Shown here in pieces: positions 42,701-54,500 of a stretch of 64,000 bases of DNA; positions within the stretch are counted from its first letter, which is position 1, and every line of letters starts with the position of its first letter. Origin of the DNA: Caenorhabditis remanei. Lineage: Eukaryota > Nematoda > Chromadorea > Rhabditida > Rhabditidae. Where the stretch lies: the NCBI RefSeq assembly GCF_010183535.1, contig NC_071331.1:22816001-22880000 (forward strand), written 5' to 3'. Position numbers and translations under genes: made by a program. The notes below the pieces were generated by a model. The model had not been told where the DNA came from. It did not search any database and saw only the letters and a list, made by a program, of their open reading frames with translations.

Positions 42701-44016
42701 ACTTTATTGCCTCCCCGCTGATTCAACGAATGTGAGTGGCCGTGACCAGGTTGTTGACCATTTCCGAATACCTGTAGGAATGATGTCATTCTAGAATCGC
42801 TTTTTGATCTTACAAAAGTGGTAAACTCCTCGATGAAGTAAATGAAAAAGAAGCCGCAACACGTGATGAATTGGGGATAGGCGAAGTGCCAGGTGAGCTC
42901 GTACGAGGCGAGGAGTTCTTCGTAGCCTTCGCTGCAAATAGAACAATTTTAATAGAAAATTTACATTCTACGCGTCTAGAGCTTCAAAATGATACGAAAT
43001 TTGATAGAAAAAAAAGTTTGAAAAATTTTTTTTTTTGCAAAATTTTTATTTTTCACGAAAAATTGTTGGGACTCTTTCTAGCTCTATAAAACTTTAAAAA
43101 CCGGATTTCTGAAGTCACCAGCTTTGAAATGAGCCCCATATTGGCCATATTCTGTCATTTTTTAATTTTATTGTGAAACACGCAACGCGACCGCGTCGCA
43201 TCGCGCAAAAACCGTGAAAAATCAAAATTTAGCAAAGTTAGGCAATATGGGGCTCGTTTTGAAGCTAATTAGCTCACAAATCTGACAAACACGGTTAAAA
43301 TTATTCAAAATTGATGAGTTTCGATTTTTAAAAAAAAATGCGAAAAAATTTTTTTTTGAAACTTTAAATTTTTTAAAAAAAATATACTGTTTTCAACATC
43401 ATATTACTTCAAAATTCGATTTTACAAGATTGTGAGCTTCAAAATGAGCCCAATATCGATTCGATTTGGTTCATTTTGAAATTTCGTTTAAAAACCGCGA
43501 CGCGACCGCGTCGCATCGCGTAAAAATCCTGAAAAATCAAATTTGAGCAAAATGGGGCATTATGGGGTTCATTTAAAAGCTGCTGAGCTGAGGAGTAAGA
43601 ATACAATAATATTTTTGAGGTAGGACCGCTACGCGACACGCGACGCGTACAAGAGTGTTGAGGTCAATATAAAAATTTTCTAAATCTAGTCGATATGGGT
43701 GTCATTTTAAAGGTCTCGATCTCAAAAATTTGAAAATCATATTATTTTTTAATAAAACTCACTTAATATGCGGAATAATATCCAAAAAGCAAGTCGCCAA
43801 GAAGACACCGCCAGCAAAGCATGTCAAGTAAGACAGGTAGCCTTGTTCAGTCTCGTTTTGACTCCGTTTCATCACGCGGACAATCTGAAATTAATTATGT
43901 AGATCATAACTAAAATGGAGAATTTGACCTACAAAAAGTGGTACGATACCGATGACGGCGGTGACCACAAACATGGCGAACGCCAGGATGTACTGTAGCA
44001 CTGAGGCGGTTACCAT
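39717..44016 (-). CDS. ZIP-family (SLC39) zinc transporter with histidine-rich tail
   Basis: On the minus strand the exons are 44016-43933, 43884-43763, 42931-42623, 41961-41730 and 40079-39717, giving 369 codons plus stop. Eight membrane segments can be placed: one in exon 1, GYLSYLTCF..LATCFLDIIP in exon 2, one in exon 3, two in exon 4, three in exon 5. Exon 3 encodes a cytoplasmic loop with GHGHSHS. TM4 has HSLLEGFALG and TM5 has HKGVEAFSVG, the conserved His and Glu residues that form the zinc path in ZIP proteins. The chain ends with a long His-rich tail, FFGHEHSHEGHG to a run of seven His. It should bring zinc (or a similar metal) into the cytosol across the plasma or a vesicle membrane. 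The join of exons 3 and 4 uses a GTGGGT donor and is the least certain. Confidence 0.92.
40080..41729. repeat. ZIP gene last intron: family B repeats and a tRNA-Ala gene
   Basis: Family B palindromes lie at about 40195-40380, 40560-40720 and 40880-41060. From about 41190 to 41725 is the tRNA-Ala duplication unit. The tRNA gene is on the opposite strand to the host transcript. Confidence 0.8.
41464..41535 (+). tRNA. tRNA-Ala (TGC), copy 1
   Basis: The 72-base gene has an acceptor stem GGGGGTA/TACCTCC with one G-T pair and discriminator A, a D arm GCTC/GAGC, an anticodon arm CTCGC-TTTGCAT-GCGAG with anticodon TGC, and a T arm TGGGG-TTCGATT-CCCCA. It lies inside an intron of the ZIP gene on the other strand. 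Its flanks are duplicated at 52166 and 60300. Confidence 0.96.
41962..43762. repeat. ZIP gene introns with CGCGACGCGACCGCGTCGC repeats (family D)
   Basis: Four related units at about 42027-42215, 42320-42535, 43085-43275 and 43425-43590 share AAAATGAGCCCCATATTG at one end, a GCGACGCGACCGCGTCGCATCGC core, and GCAATATGGGGCTCATTTTGAAGC, a complement of the first end, at the other. They lie in two introns, around exon 3 (42623-42931). Confidence 0.85.
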
Positions 44017-47000
44017 AGTTTCTAAATGAGAAAATAATAAATTGGACATCTGGACAAACAGGTGGACAGACAGACAGACAGACAGACAGATAGACAAAAG
44101 TAAACTATTGAATACATAAATATATAGATAGTGATAGTGGAGAATTCGTCAAGTAAATTGGGTTTCGGTGAATTCGGTGACTCAATTTCAAATTGCTGAA
44201 TCTCAAAAAGGGGCGGAGCTAGAAAAAAGTTGTCAACTACAAAAATGTGCAAAATTTTATACTTATCATTTTTGTAGTTAACAACTTTTTGATAGCTTTG
44301 CCCATTTTTGAGATACAAGGATAAAAACGACAGAGTACAGACAACCGCGTCTCTCAGTCTCTCAAATAGTTCGACCTAGCGTATCTCAGCGCTCTGTGAG
44401 GCTACAAACTACACAAATATAACAAAATGTGCAGAATTTTATGTAGATTATTTTTGTAGTTGACAACTTCTTGATAGCTCCGCCCACTTTTGAGATATAA
44501 CGCGTTGAAGGGAGGAGAGAGCGCAGACAACGATATACTCTGGCTATCTGCGTCTCTTGACTCGCTGATATCTCAAAAACGGGCGGTGCTATAGAAAAGT
44601 TGTCAACTACAAAATTGTAGCACTGGATTTGATCTACCAGAATTGTTTCTGAAAAATAGAGAACAATGGCTGTAAAAATAAGTCGAGAAGGAGGTGGAAA
44701 TGAGGCGCGCGCAATTATTCCGAACGATTTTGTTGTGAGAATAAAATGAAGGTATTGTAAAAGTCAAAGTGAACTTTTTTTTCTTTAAGACGTAGATCAA
44801 ATTGGCAAGAGTTTGCTTAAATACACTTTTTCGAATACGAAAAATGGAGGGATTACGACGGGGAACCGTAGTTTGTACGTAGATCAAATTAGAAATCGAA
44901 AAATGGAGGAGAAGGGGGAATCGACCTTTTGGTCTTCTAGAATTTAAAAGAATTAGGAAATAAAATCAGAGATCTCTAGATTAAATTAAACTGGTCGGAA
45001 ACTCTGCGGGACTTAAGTGCATTTTATTTTCAATATTATTTTTGAAATCAGCGTGACGAGAGCTTTCAGAAAAGTACCCACACGCCTAAGTTTAGAGCAT
45101 TTTGGGTCTCGACACGATTTACGGACGGGTTACTGTAGTTTTCGTGGTAGGATCCTACATAGGCTTATGGGTACTTTTCTAAAAGCTCTCGGCACGTTTA
45201 ATCTGAAAACGATAATATCAACCAATTCGGACTGAATCCAATAGAGTTATGATGGATTTTTTGGAAAATGAAACTTAGGTTACTGTAGTTTTCGTGGTGG
45301 GACCTGAATTGATTGGAACCATGGCAAGATTATACTTTTTTGAACCGTCTTGACACGCTGATCATGAAAATTTAGCTTTCGAACTGTTTTGCGCAATTCC
45401 AACAAAGTTACTGCAAGAATTACTATTTTCGCATCACATTCTTATCAACGGCCTTGTCTAAATAAACCTACCTGGCGGACGCCAGATATAAAACTAAACC
45501 TGGTCTGATTTAATTACTCAATTAAGTAATTAATTTAGGAAAATCATCCGGAATTTGAATTCTCTGAGACGATTCTTTATATAAAATAGTACTAACTAGG
45601 AAAACTCCCTTCCCCCCCAGCAATAAACCCATAAGTAGATGGTAATTGTTGGAAGAGAGAAAATGGGCGGAGTCAAAATGGTCGAAGATTAAAAAAGAAG
45701 AACATTCTAATTGCCCTCCGAGGGATTAGAGAGAGGACAGTCTAGTCTAGACGAATGGTTTTTGGAAAAAAGAAAAAATAAGTTGGGCAACAAAAAAAAG
45801 TTCTTTCGAAAAATTTCAATTTTGAGAAATAAAAACTATCATAACTCGGTCAGATCTAATTCAAATCAATTGAAATTATTATATTCAAATTCAGCTTGCT
45901 GAGAGCTTTCAGAAAAGTATAATCATGATAAGGTTTAGAGTTATTCGGGTCTCAACACGATTTATGGGGCGATTTACGCCGGGTTACTGTAGTTTTCGTG
46001 GTGGGACCCAAAATAGACAGAACCTAGGCTTGCGGGTACTTTTCTGAACCGTCTCAATGAGCTGAATCTGAAAATCACAATTTCAATCAATTTCAACCAA
46101 ATCCGACCGAGTTATGACAGATTTTAAGAAAAATGGGTTACTGTAGTTTTCGTGGTGGGACCCGAATTGTCCCAAACCCTGTCATGATTATAGTCATTTA
46201 AATTGTCTGGACGAACTAAATTCGAATATGGCATTCAAAATTTTTCGGGGTTCGGCCTCGACGCGAGAAACTCAAAAACCTGAAATTTCATGTCGAGACT
46301 CAAATTTTCAAATTTTTTGATGTCAGATTCGTGTTTATTTTGTCAAGACGGTTCAGAAAAGTTTAATCATGCCCTAGTTTGGTTCAAATTGGGTCTCACC
46401 ACGAAAACTACAGTAACCCATTTTTTTCTTAAAAGCTGTCATAACTCGGTTGGATTTAGTCCAAATTAATTTAAATTAAGATTTTCAGGTTCAGCTCGTC
46501 GAGACGGTTTAGGAAAGTATAATCATGCGTTGGTTTGGAGTGATTTGGGTCTCGACACGATTTACGGGGCGATTTACGCCGGGTTACTGTAGTTTTCGTG
46601 GCGGGACCCAAGCCACTCCAAACCAGGGCATGATTATACTTTTCTGAACCGTCTCGACAAGCTGAATTCAACTATTTAAACAATTTTTGATGAATTTGAA
46701 AACTCAGAAAGTTTTGCCTTGAAAACTGCAAAAAATCCAAAAATTATTTTTTTTTTTATATTTCTTCAAAAACCAAGAACAAACTTCCTAATGGTTTTTT
46801 TCTACAAATCAATCAAAAGGGGCACGAGGGAGAGGTCAGAAACTTTTATAATCAAATTAACGAATTGATTAACTGTACTAAATGGACTGTGATGTTCTTA
46901 AGTTATTTATTAGAACCGTCAAAAAAAAATTTAAGGATTTTTTTTGCAAAACAGTCTAAATTGGGAAACTAATAACAATTTAGAAAACATCTAATTAGTT

Positions 47001-47667
47001 TTTGTAAGAATTTGAAATTTTTTGAGAAAATTTTTTCGATATTTTTAAAAATTCTCCGCATCAAAATAACAGATGTATAATGTTTAGTGTTTGTATGGAC
47101 GATGTCTTAAAGAGGATTACAAGTTGGAGATTTAGTTTCGATTTTTGACCAAAATTTTTGTAACAGAACATTTTAGTTTTCAACCTTGACCAACGAAACA
47201 AGTGTCTTGGAGGAAGTGAAAATCCCGAAAACTTGATATTACAGAAAAACAAAGGATTTTTACAAAAATAGTTAAAGATTTGGAATCAGCTCGTCGAGAC
47301 GGTTCAGAAAAGTACCCACACGCCCAGGTTTGAAGCAATTTGGGTCTCGACACGATTTACGGGGGTACTGTAGTTTTCGTGGCGAGACCCAACTTGCGTC
47401 AAACCCTATCATGATTATACTTTTCTGAATTGTCTCGACAAGCTGATTCCAAATCTATAACTATTTTTGTAAAAATCGTTCTCCACAAAAAATACACCCA
47501 AATTCTTTTTCGAAAAAAAAAATTGAGTTGTAAAACTTGAGATTTTCGCTCACTTTCCGAGGTTTTACAGTTCATTCGAGTGCTGGGAATCAGGAAATGC
47601 TATAAAATAAGTTTTTGGTACTCAAAATTTTGAAAAAAAACTTTTTTCTTTTTTCCTGGCAGAAACC
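44017..47667. other. Intergenic region with family A and B repeats
   Basis: A GACA tetranucleotide run is at 44066-44093. Family B copies are at about 44195-44320 and 44385-44590. Family A copies or parts are at about 45045-45200, 45255-45365, 45890-46075, 46135-46220, 46335-46425, 46490-46670 and 47283-47450. The stretches 44640-45010, 45400-45890 and 46680-47280 are AT-rich and show no supported gene. Confidence 0.65.
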
Positions 47668-48229
47668 ATGAAGTTATTCCTTCTTCTGCTATCGCTAGCC
47701 GTGTTGTTCCCGGTTGCGGACTCGAGAAAACATGTGAGTTTACCTATTTTGGAGGAAAATCGGGGGACTAGCTTTTTCTAGGCCACCACAGGTCATTTTT
47801 TTGAAATCAGTGACCTCGATTTTCCCGAATCGCGTCAAATTAGCGCAAGGGCCGCCCGCATTCTTAAACCGCCTCGCATTCACCTTTCCCTGTTGCACGC
47901 TTGGCCTACTGGCTAAGACGTCCACTTTTGGTTCCGAGGGTCGATGGTTCGACCCCTCCCCTCGCCAAAACTTTTTTTGTTTTCTTTCTTCTTGCTTAAA
48001 ATCGATATTTCAGCTTCTCGCTCGTATTTCCAAAAGTACCGTCACTCCCAGAACCCACCAGATTGCGAATTCCACGTCATCTGAATTCTCGTTGGTCTCG
48101 ATTGGAAAAGCGTTGGGAAAATTCGTTAGAGAATTGTTGGATGGTGGAAGATCTGGAGGAAAATCTAAAAATGTGACAGCTACAGTAACCACTGTAAAAC
48201 CGATTCGATCTTCTACAATCAAGGGCTAA
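47668..48229 (+). CDS. Small secreted basic protein, unknown function
   Basis: The exons are 47668-47733 and 48014-48229, joined in phase 0 to 93 codons plus TAA. The first 18-20 residues are a clear signal peptide (MKLFLLLLSLAVLFPVADS). The rest is basic and Ser/Thr-rich with no cysteines: SRKHLLARISKST, then a SIGKALGKFVRELLDGG stretch that could form an amphipathic helix, and a VTATVTTVKPIRSSTIKG end. A CTGGCAG sequence six bases before the ATG could be a trans-splice site. I do not recognise the family. A processed secreted peptide is possible, but no convincing dibasic cleavage pattern is present. A possible poly(A) signal is at 48365-48370. Confidence 0.7.
47895..47970 (+). other. tRNA-like sequence in intron of the small secreted gene
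   Basis: TGGCCTACTGG (47902-47912) resembles an A box with one mismatch, and GTTCGACCC (47947-47955) is a perfect B box; a T run follows at about 47972. The acceptor and anticodon stems do not fold, so this is a tRNA-derived fragment or SINE-like relic and not a tRNA gene. The Leu-like A box recalls class II tRNAs. Confidence 0.4.
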
Positions 48230-48543
48230 AATTTGCAATTTTTGTGTTTGATCTACCAAAAAATCGATAAACTATTCATATAATTTCAAAAAAAGAAAAA
48301 GGAAATAAGGCGGTGTCAGAAAAAGAAAGAATAATGGTTTACACATTTTTAGGTCAAAAATTTGAATAAAAATTAAAATTTGGAAAAAAAATTGAAAAAA
48401 ATTTCAGCGTCGGGATTTTTGTGTGCCATGGTTTCTCGGGAAAATTTCGGGGTTTTTGAGATTTTCAAAAAAAGAAGACAATAAGTGAAAAGATATGAGA
48501 TTAGAAAAAAGAAAAAAATTAGAAAATTCTAGAAAAAAAAATT

Positions 48544-51500
48544 TTAAGCCCAAATTCCATCGGCATCGTCGTCGTGATTCTGATGACTATTCTGATGACT
48601 CTGTGGGATTCCGATGGTTCCGGGGATAATTGGAGCAGGGAGGGGTGCTCCAGGAATGACACTTGCCATAGCGTTCATAGAGATGGCCGGGTCGGGGTGG
48701 GCGACCAGGGCGCGTCTGGAAATAGAAAAAGACTCATAACTTTTTATACCGGAGGAATTTTCGAGAATACGTTTTAGATTTGGAATCAGCGCGTCGAGAC
48801 GGTTCAGAAAAGTATAATTATGATGGGATTTGGTGCAAATTGGGTCTCGCCACGAAAACTACAGTACCCCACCCTCCGCCGCCGTAAATCGTGTCGAGAC
48901 CCAAATCACTCCAAATCTAGCCATGATTATACTTTTCTGAACTGTCTCGTCACGCTGAATTTAAATTTTTCAAAGTTTTTACAAAAAACTCAATTCTGAA
49001 AAAGTTACCTCTCATTCTCCTGCTTTAACTTTCTGATCAACGCGTCTTTATGCCTTCGAATCGTCTCAATTTCGTCACGTGGACCACGTGACTTCTCCAG
49101 TAAGGCCAAGTGGGTGTCCTTTTCAGATATAGCGGCTAGAAGTGCTTCTTGTCTGAAAAATAGTTTTTGTAGATCAAATTTTTTTTGCAAAATTGTTTTC
49201 AGGGACTCACTTCAACTGGAACAACTGCTCCAAATGCTGGCGTCTTTCAGTCTCGATAGCTCTTATTATCTGATCACGGTCCCCGGTTTCAGAGAGATTT
49301 TGTTTGGTGCGACGGAGGTCGGAGATCTGAAAAACTTGAAAAATTGGGTTAAATTTAAAAAAAATTAAAAACTGCCGTAAAATTCCAGATTTAAAATTTT
49401 ACAGTAATCAAATAATATATTTGAATTCGACTCGTCAAGACGGTTCAGAAAAGTACCCACAAGCCCAGGTTCCGACGACTTTGGGTCCCACCACGAAAAC
49501 TACAGTAACCCGCCGTAAATCGTGGCGAGACCCAAATCGCTCCAAACCTACGCATGATTATACTTTTCTGAACCGTCTCGACGAGCTGAATCTGAAAATT
49601 ACAGTTTCAATCAATTTGAACCAAATCCGACCGAGTTATGACAGATTTTAAGAAAAAAATGGGTTACTGTAGTTTTCGTGGTGAGACCCAAAATGAATAT
49701 AGGCATGATTATACTTTTCTGAACTGTCTCAACGAGCTGATTCCGAATCTGTAACTCACTTCCTTCCTCGCCTCATTCAATTGCGATGAGACCTGCTGCA
49801 AATGATGTTTCTGCTGACTCAAATGCACTTCTCTTTCTGCAGTAATCGATACAGATTCTCTCAAAGCTTCCTCCAACTCCTCAATTCGCTTATGCATGTT
49901 CGATTGGCTACTGGTAGACCTTGTTAGCGTTCCTGTCCCAACACTTCCAGGTACCGTATCTCGTTTCTCACTGCTCATTTGCTTACACTGAGCGGTCAGT
50001 GTCAAATTCTCCTTTTCCAGATTGTGCACCATCTTCAGAAGCTTCTCCACCTCATTCCTCGCACCCTCCACATCAAGTCTCAACTCATCCGTCCCTTTAT
50101 CCACCATCGCATCATCCAATCGTTTCTTCGCCGTGGACAAATCCCGACTCATATCTCCAATCTTCTCATTTTGACTCTCCAAAAGAATATCTCGATCCGC
50201 CAACTCCTTTTGCAGATTGTCGATAGTCCCTCTCAGCAGAGTCAGCTCGTTTTGATATGACTTTTGTTGCTCCAAATGCTCCTTCTCGGAATTCCTCCGG
50301 ACCTGGTCGATATGCTCCTGGAGTCGTGCTCTCTCACGCTCTCCTTGCTCAATCTTTTCAGTCATTTCACGCTCCTTTACTACGTCCGGGTGACTTAGCA
50401 ATCGAATTTTTGCGCGGTCTAATTCCTGTTCCTTCTCTCTAACTGTATTTTCCAGACCGTCAATCCGCCCTATCAGTTGAGAAGTCTTGATCTCTGTCTG
50501 GCGTATCAGCTCAGTCTTATCCGATGTGTCCGCCTTGGCGCCCGACAGCTCCCTCTCCAGCACCCCGATCCGTTCATCCTTTTGCTCCAATTGCTTATTC
50601 TTTGAATCCAATTTCTGCCTTAACGCATCAACATCCCCTTGTAACAGTGTATTATGTTGCTCCCTATTCGTCAACTGATCCTTCAAAAGTGTCAAGTGTC
50701 CCCTCATCTCGTTCGCCGTCTCCTCGGCAGACTGCATTCGTGTCTGACACCCCAACAACTCTTGCTTCTTCTCCGCCAACTCCACCTCACTCCTATCCAT
50801 TTTCATCCGCATAGTGGTTATCTCATGCCCTGACAAGTTCTTATCCGTAAAATCCCTTGGCTGATTGCTCCTTCCCATCCGTTGTCGCATAAGCTCCTCC
50901 TCCAATTCGACGATCCGCGCCTGTTTTTCGTCTATCCGACGGAGCGCGTTTTCGATGGCTTGGCGTCCGGAAGGATCCTGCGACGCCATCATTGCTTGCG
51001 TCTCTTTTGTGGTTAGCAGGTCTTGAAGTCTCATGATTGTGTCCTCCAACTCTCGGACCCGACCATCCATCCGACCGTCCATGTGGGCGGAGCTTCCTGT
51101 CTCGAGAGCGGTGGTGAGTTGACGGATACGTTCTTCGCGTTCGCGGAGTTCCATGCGGAGTTGGAGAGCTGGAAATTATGAAATGTATAGAGTTTTATAT
51201 ACCAAAATATAGCTCATGAAATTTTGCGCATTTTGTTAATTGACAACTTTTTTCTAGCTCCACCCCTTTTCGAGATAAAAGCGTTTCCTACTCTGCCTGC
51301 GCCCTTTAGTCTCTCAGCAAGTTCGACCTGAGGCTACAAACTGCAAAAATATATCAAAATGTGCAGAATTTTATGTAAATCATTTTTTTAGTTATCTACT
51401 TTTTGATAGCTCCGCCCCTTTTTGAGATATAACGGTTTGAAGTTGACAAGAGACTCAGACGACCAGAGTGTCTGCTTGTCTGCGTCTCTCCCCTCCTCCA

Positions 51501-54500
51501 TTCTCTCCGATTTTTCTGAAAATTGGTTCATAGACTAAATCGACTACGCTGATTCTATTTTTGACATTTTTAACTTTCCAAAATGTAATTTTTTCGGATA
51601 AAAACCGTCGCGTAGGTTTTGAAGATTGGCACCGCGTCACTTTTGGAAGGTTGAATGTTTGAAAAGATGTAACTTCCTCCATTTCAACCCAATCATAAAG
51701 TTTTTAATAGTAAGATGTGTGAAATTTTATGATCTCCATTTCGTTAGTAGAGATTTTCAGATTTTGATTTTTTCCGATTTTTTCTAATTTATCGGTTTCA
51801 AGGGTTCGAATTGCTAGATTTTATAAAGTTTTCAGCATTTTCTGTTTAAATTAAGTTAAGAACGTTGAAATACATTCAAAATGTCCCAAAAAAAGAAAAA
51901 ACGAGACGCAGACAGTTAGGGAGTCTCGTTTCTCTGTGTCTCCTAACACTCGTTACCTTCCGATTTCTTCGCCGCTTCATAACTCTCTCCCCTCTCCTCT
52001 AATCTCAAAACTGTCAACTATAAAAATGTAGATCATCAAATTCTCTACAATTCTCTAATTGAAAATTTCCCTCTATCTCCTCCCTACCTCAAGTTACACT
52101 CTCTCATTTCCAGTCCCCAACTACTCCCTCCTTATAACCGCCCTCTCTTCCCTCGTTCCTCACGTGGGGGTATAGCTCAGGGGTAGAGCGCTCGCTTTGC
52201 ATGCGAGAAGTCTGGGGTTCGATTCCCCATACCTCCAGATTCACTTTTTTTTCTTTTTTTGCTTTTGCTAGAGAGACGCAGAGAAGTCAGCGTGTCTGGT
52301 TTCTCTAATTCTCTAACCTTCAACTTCAAAGCGTTATATCTCGGCCCCCAGTCGACATAGCAAAAGATTTCAACTACAAAAATGTGCAGAATTTCAAGGG
52401 CTACTTTTCCATAGCAATTTTGAGATAATTGAGATAAAATTACCTTCATTACTGCCCATCCCGTAGTCACTCATCCCACCACCTCCTGACTGCACAATCC
52501 GCTCTAATTGGGCTATCCGATTGGCTTCGTCACGTCGCATTTGTCGTTCTCGCTGTAATTCAAAGTTAATTGGTCCAATTAAGTAAGGACTACTGTATCT
52601 ACTCACTTTGAGCTCGGGACTCCAAAAAGTCTTAATACTATTCATCGTCTGATTCAACTTCTCCATTATCGTATTGTACTCGACTTTCAATTGCTCATAC
52701 TCCCGCGCCAAATTCATATTATTCGTCGGATGATTCCTCGACATTCCCGCTTGCATCATATCGTAGTCTTGGGGGGCTCCGGGAGCCGTCGTGGTGGTCA
52801 TGCTGAAAGAAAATTCTCGAGTTGTTTTTTTATGAACACACATGCATATATTATACTCCCCGGAGAGAAAGAGGAAAAGGAGCCAACTTTTTTGGTGAAA
52901 AGAAGAGGAAATGTGATATGAGGGTCGCACATTGATTGGTTATTCAGTTGGTTCTAGGAAAATGCCAAAAAATGAAGAATTTGAGGTCAAAAACCTAAAA
53001 ATGTTTTTTAAAAAAATTTCAAAAAAAGATTTTTCAAATTGTTGTATCTCAGAAACTACCGTAGCTATCAAAAAACTACAAACTACAAAAATAATCTACA
53101 TTAAATTTCCTACATTTTCGTAGTTGACAACTTTTTTATAGCTTCGCCCCTTTTTGAGATATGAGCCGTCAAAGATAGACAACTGATAGTGAGAGACGAG
53201 AGCACTCTCGTTTCTCTGCGTCTCTCATCAACTTCAAACCGCTGTATCTCAAGAATGGGCGGAGTTATCAGAAAACTACAAACTTTAAAAATAATTTCCA
53301 TAAAATTTCCTACATTTTATCAGTTAACAACTTTTTTATAGCTCCGCCCCTTCTCGAGATATAACGCTTCAAAGTTAGAAGAGACGCAGAGAAACGAGAG
53401 GGCTCTCGTTTCTCTGCGTCTCTTCTGTTGTCGCTTTAGTTTGAGGCACTATATCTCAAAAGTGGGCGGAGCTATCAAAAAATGATTAACAAATAAAATG
53501 TAGAAAATTTTATGATCTACATTTATGTAGTTGTAAACTTTTTGTAAAATTCTATATTTTTTGAGATATAGCTAGTTTTCTGAAAAAATTGGAAATTTGT
53601 GGGGAAAACGTTTGAAAATTTTCAAACAAACCCCAAAAAAGCTAAAAAAAAGCTAAAATCAATAAAAAATGGGAAAACAAAAAGAAAAAAGAAGAAAATG
53701 CCTAATTTTCTGTCATGTGTGGTCACCAAATAGCATTAGGGGACCCCGGGACCACCAACAAATTTTGGACACGTCTTCTTTTTTTATGCATAGTTTTTTT
53801 TGTAGATCAAAATTTTCCAACGCAAAAAAATTTCCATGTCCCACCTATTATTATGCTGCCAAAACGCGTTTTGCGTCGGTATCGGATTCGACAGAGCCAA
53901 CGAGTTGCCACGTGTGAATTGGCTCGGATGAGCACCGTGATGATGATGGCTTGTGGATATTTCCAGAGGGAGGTAAGACGGTTGGTGCATCGGTTTTCCG
54001 GATGTCCCCACTGGTTGCATCAGGGTATCGTAGTCCAGGGAGTCTTTGTAGGCGTCCAGGACGCCTAACCCGTCCATTGAGCGGTGTTGTCTGGAAAAAA
54101 TGAAGTTTGTTAAGTAGGAGGAGATAGATCAGAAAATTCTGCACATTTTTGTAGTTGACCACTTTTTTATAGCTCCGCCCCTTTTTGAGATATAACCAAT
54201 TTTCTGAAACTTTTCAGTTGGTTTTGATTCGAACTGGGTTTTCTGTGTTTTTTAACATTTTTGGATGCTGAAAATAAAAAAAATGGAATCAGCGTAGTCG
54301 ATTTAGTCTATACACCAATTTTCGGATAATTTGAAGAGCGGGGAAGGGAGAGAGAGAGAGACGCAGAGAAGCTAGAGCGCCTCGTTGTCTGCGTCTCTCT
54401 TCATCTTCAAACCGGTGTATTTCGAAAAGGGGCGGAGCTATCAAAAAGTTGTTAACTGCAAAAATAATTTACGCAAAATTTTATACATTTTGGTATATTT

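Noticed and set aside
47895..47970. Functional class II tRNA gene
   Set aside because: The B box is perfect, but the acceptor and anticodon stems do not pair and the A box has a mismatch.
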